Below are positions 19,532 to 19,757 of a stretch of 19,757 nt of DNA, one piece after another (position 1 is the stretch's first letter; every line of letters starts with the position of its first letter). The notes beneath the pieces were generated by a model that saw only the letters and a program-made list of their open reading frames with translations, was not told where the DNA came from and did not search any database. The translations under genes were made by a program, and so were the position numbers. The stretch is from Monosporascus cannonballus (taxonomy: Eukaryota; Ascomycota; Sordariomycetes; Xylariales): NCBI GenBank assembly GCA_004154925.1, contig QJNS01000518.1, positions 1 through 19,757 of the forward strand, written 5' to 3'.

Positions 19532-19726
19532 AATTCTACCTGTAGGTGGTTGTTAGATTGCGAGCTGAACAGTGAAACATGTGGGAGGCAAGGCCTGCAA
19601 CATACTTGTGCGCTTATATTTCCTTTTGATAATAGGCATCCTGCACTGGATACCTGCCTTGCCTCTTCCCGTGGGAGGTTATGCCCTCCACGTTGTGTCA
19701 TCTTACGCAGGCAGCTCTATGCATTA

Positions 19727-19757
19727 AAAAAAAGGAGGGGGGAAGGGGGGGGGGGGG
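19727..19757 (+). repeat. Polypurine / poly-G tract at the window end
   Basis: An A8 run passes into GGAGGGGGGAAGG and then an uninterrupted G run to the last base. It is purine-only and able to form G-quadruplexes. It is not the fungal telomere repeat TTAGGG. Runs like this often stop assemblies, so it may mark a contig end. Confidence 0.8.

Overview
The window is nuclear DNA of a filamentous ascomycete (Pezizomycotina, most likely a Sordariomycete; the class is inference). The signs are short spliceosomal introns with GTRNGT donors, CTAAC-type branch sites and YAG acceptors, a fungal Ssr4 subunit, a 2EXR-family remnant, and remnants of a fungal PKS-NRPS/SDR/P450 secondary-metabolite locus.

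Layout. (1) 37-974 (+): 3' exons of 6-phosphogluconate dehydrogenase, cut by the window edge. (2) 1622-3910 (+): complete three-exon gene for Ssr4, a SWI/SNF and RSC remodeller subunit. (3) 4604-9932: a decayed secondary-metabolism locus. On the minus strand lie an SDR (6730-7762) whose only visible lesions are two in-frame stops, and directly downstream a 5'-truncated, frameshifted A-T-R tail of a PKS-NRPS-type megasynthase. Facing away on the plus strand is a cytochrome P450 pseudogene that carries a probable small terminal-inverted-repeat insertion of about 240 bp. (4) 11496-13006 (+): four-exon gene for a Ser/Thr/Ala/Gly-rich secreted protein with signal peptide and GPI-type tail; all its introns are phase 0 and each is followed by a proline codon. 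(5) 14200-14780: an AT-richer island with four head-to-tail copies of a 22-bp repeat and a 90-codon orphan ORF. (6) 14836-16485 (+): intronless, very GC-rich mitochondrial Qri7/TsaD-family tRNA threonylcarbamoyltransferase. (7) 16841-17857 (-): two-exon 20S proteasome beta-5 (Pre2-type) gene, convergent with QRI7. (8) About 18520-19531 (-): decayed 2EXR-domain gene. (9) The window ends in a polypurine/poly-G tract.

The housekeeping genes (gnd, ssr4, qri7, pre2) are independent units and look functional. Between them sit accessory DNA and relics. The most distinctive features are the dead PKS-NRPS/SDR/P450 locus with its insertion, the SDR broken only by two stop codons, and the modular exon structure of the cell-wall protein gene. 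I did not find evidence for a wholly new system.
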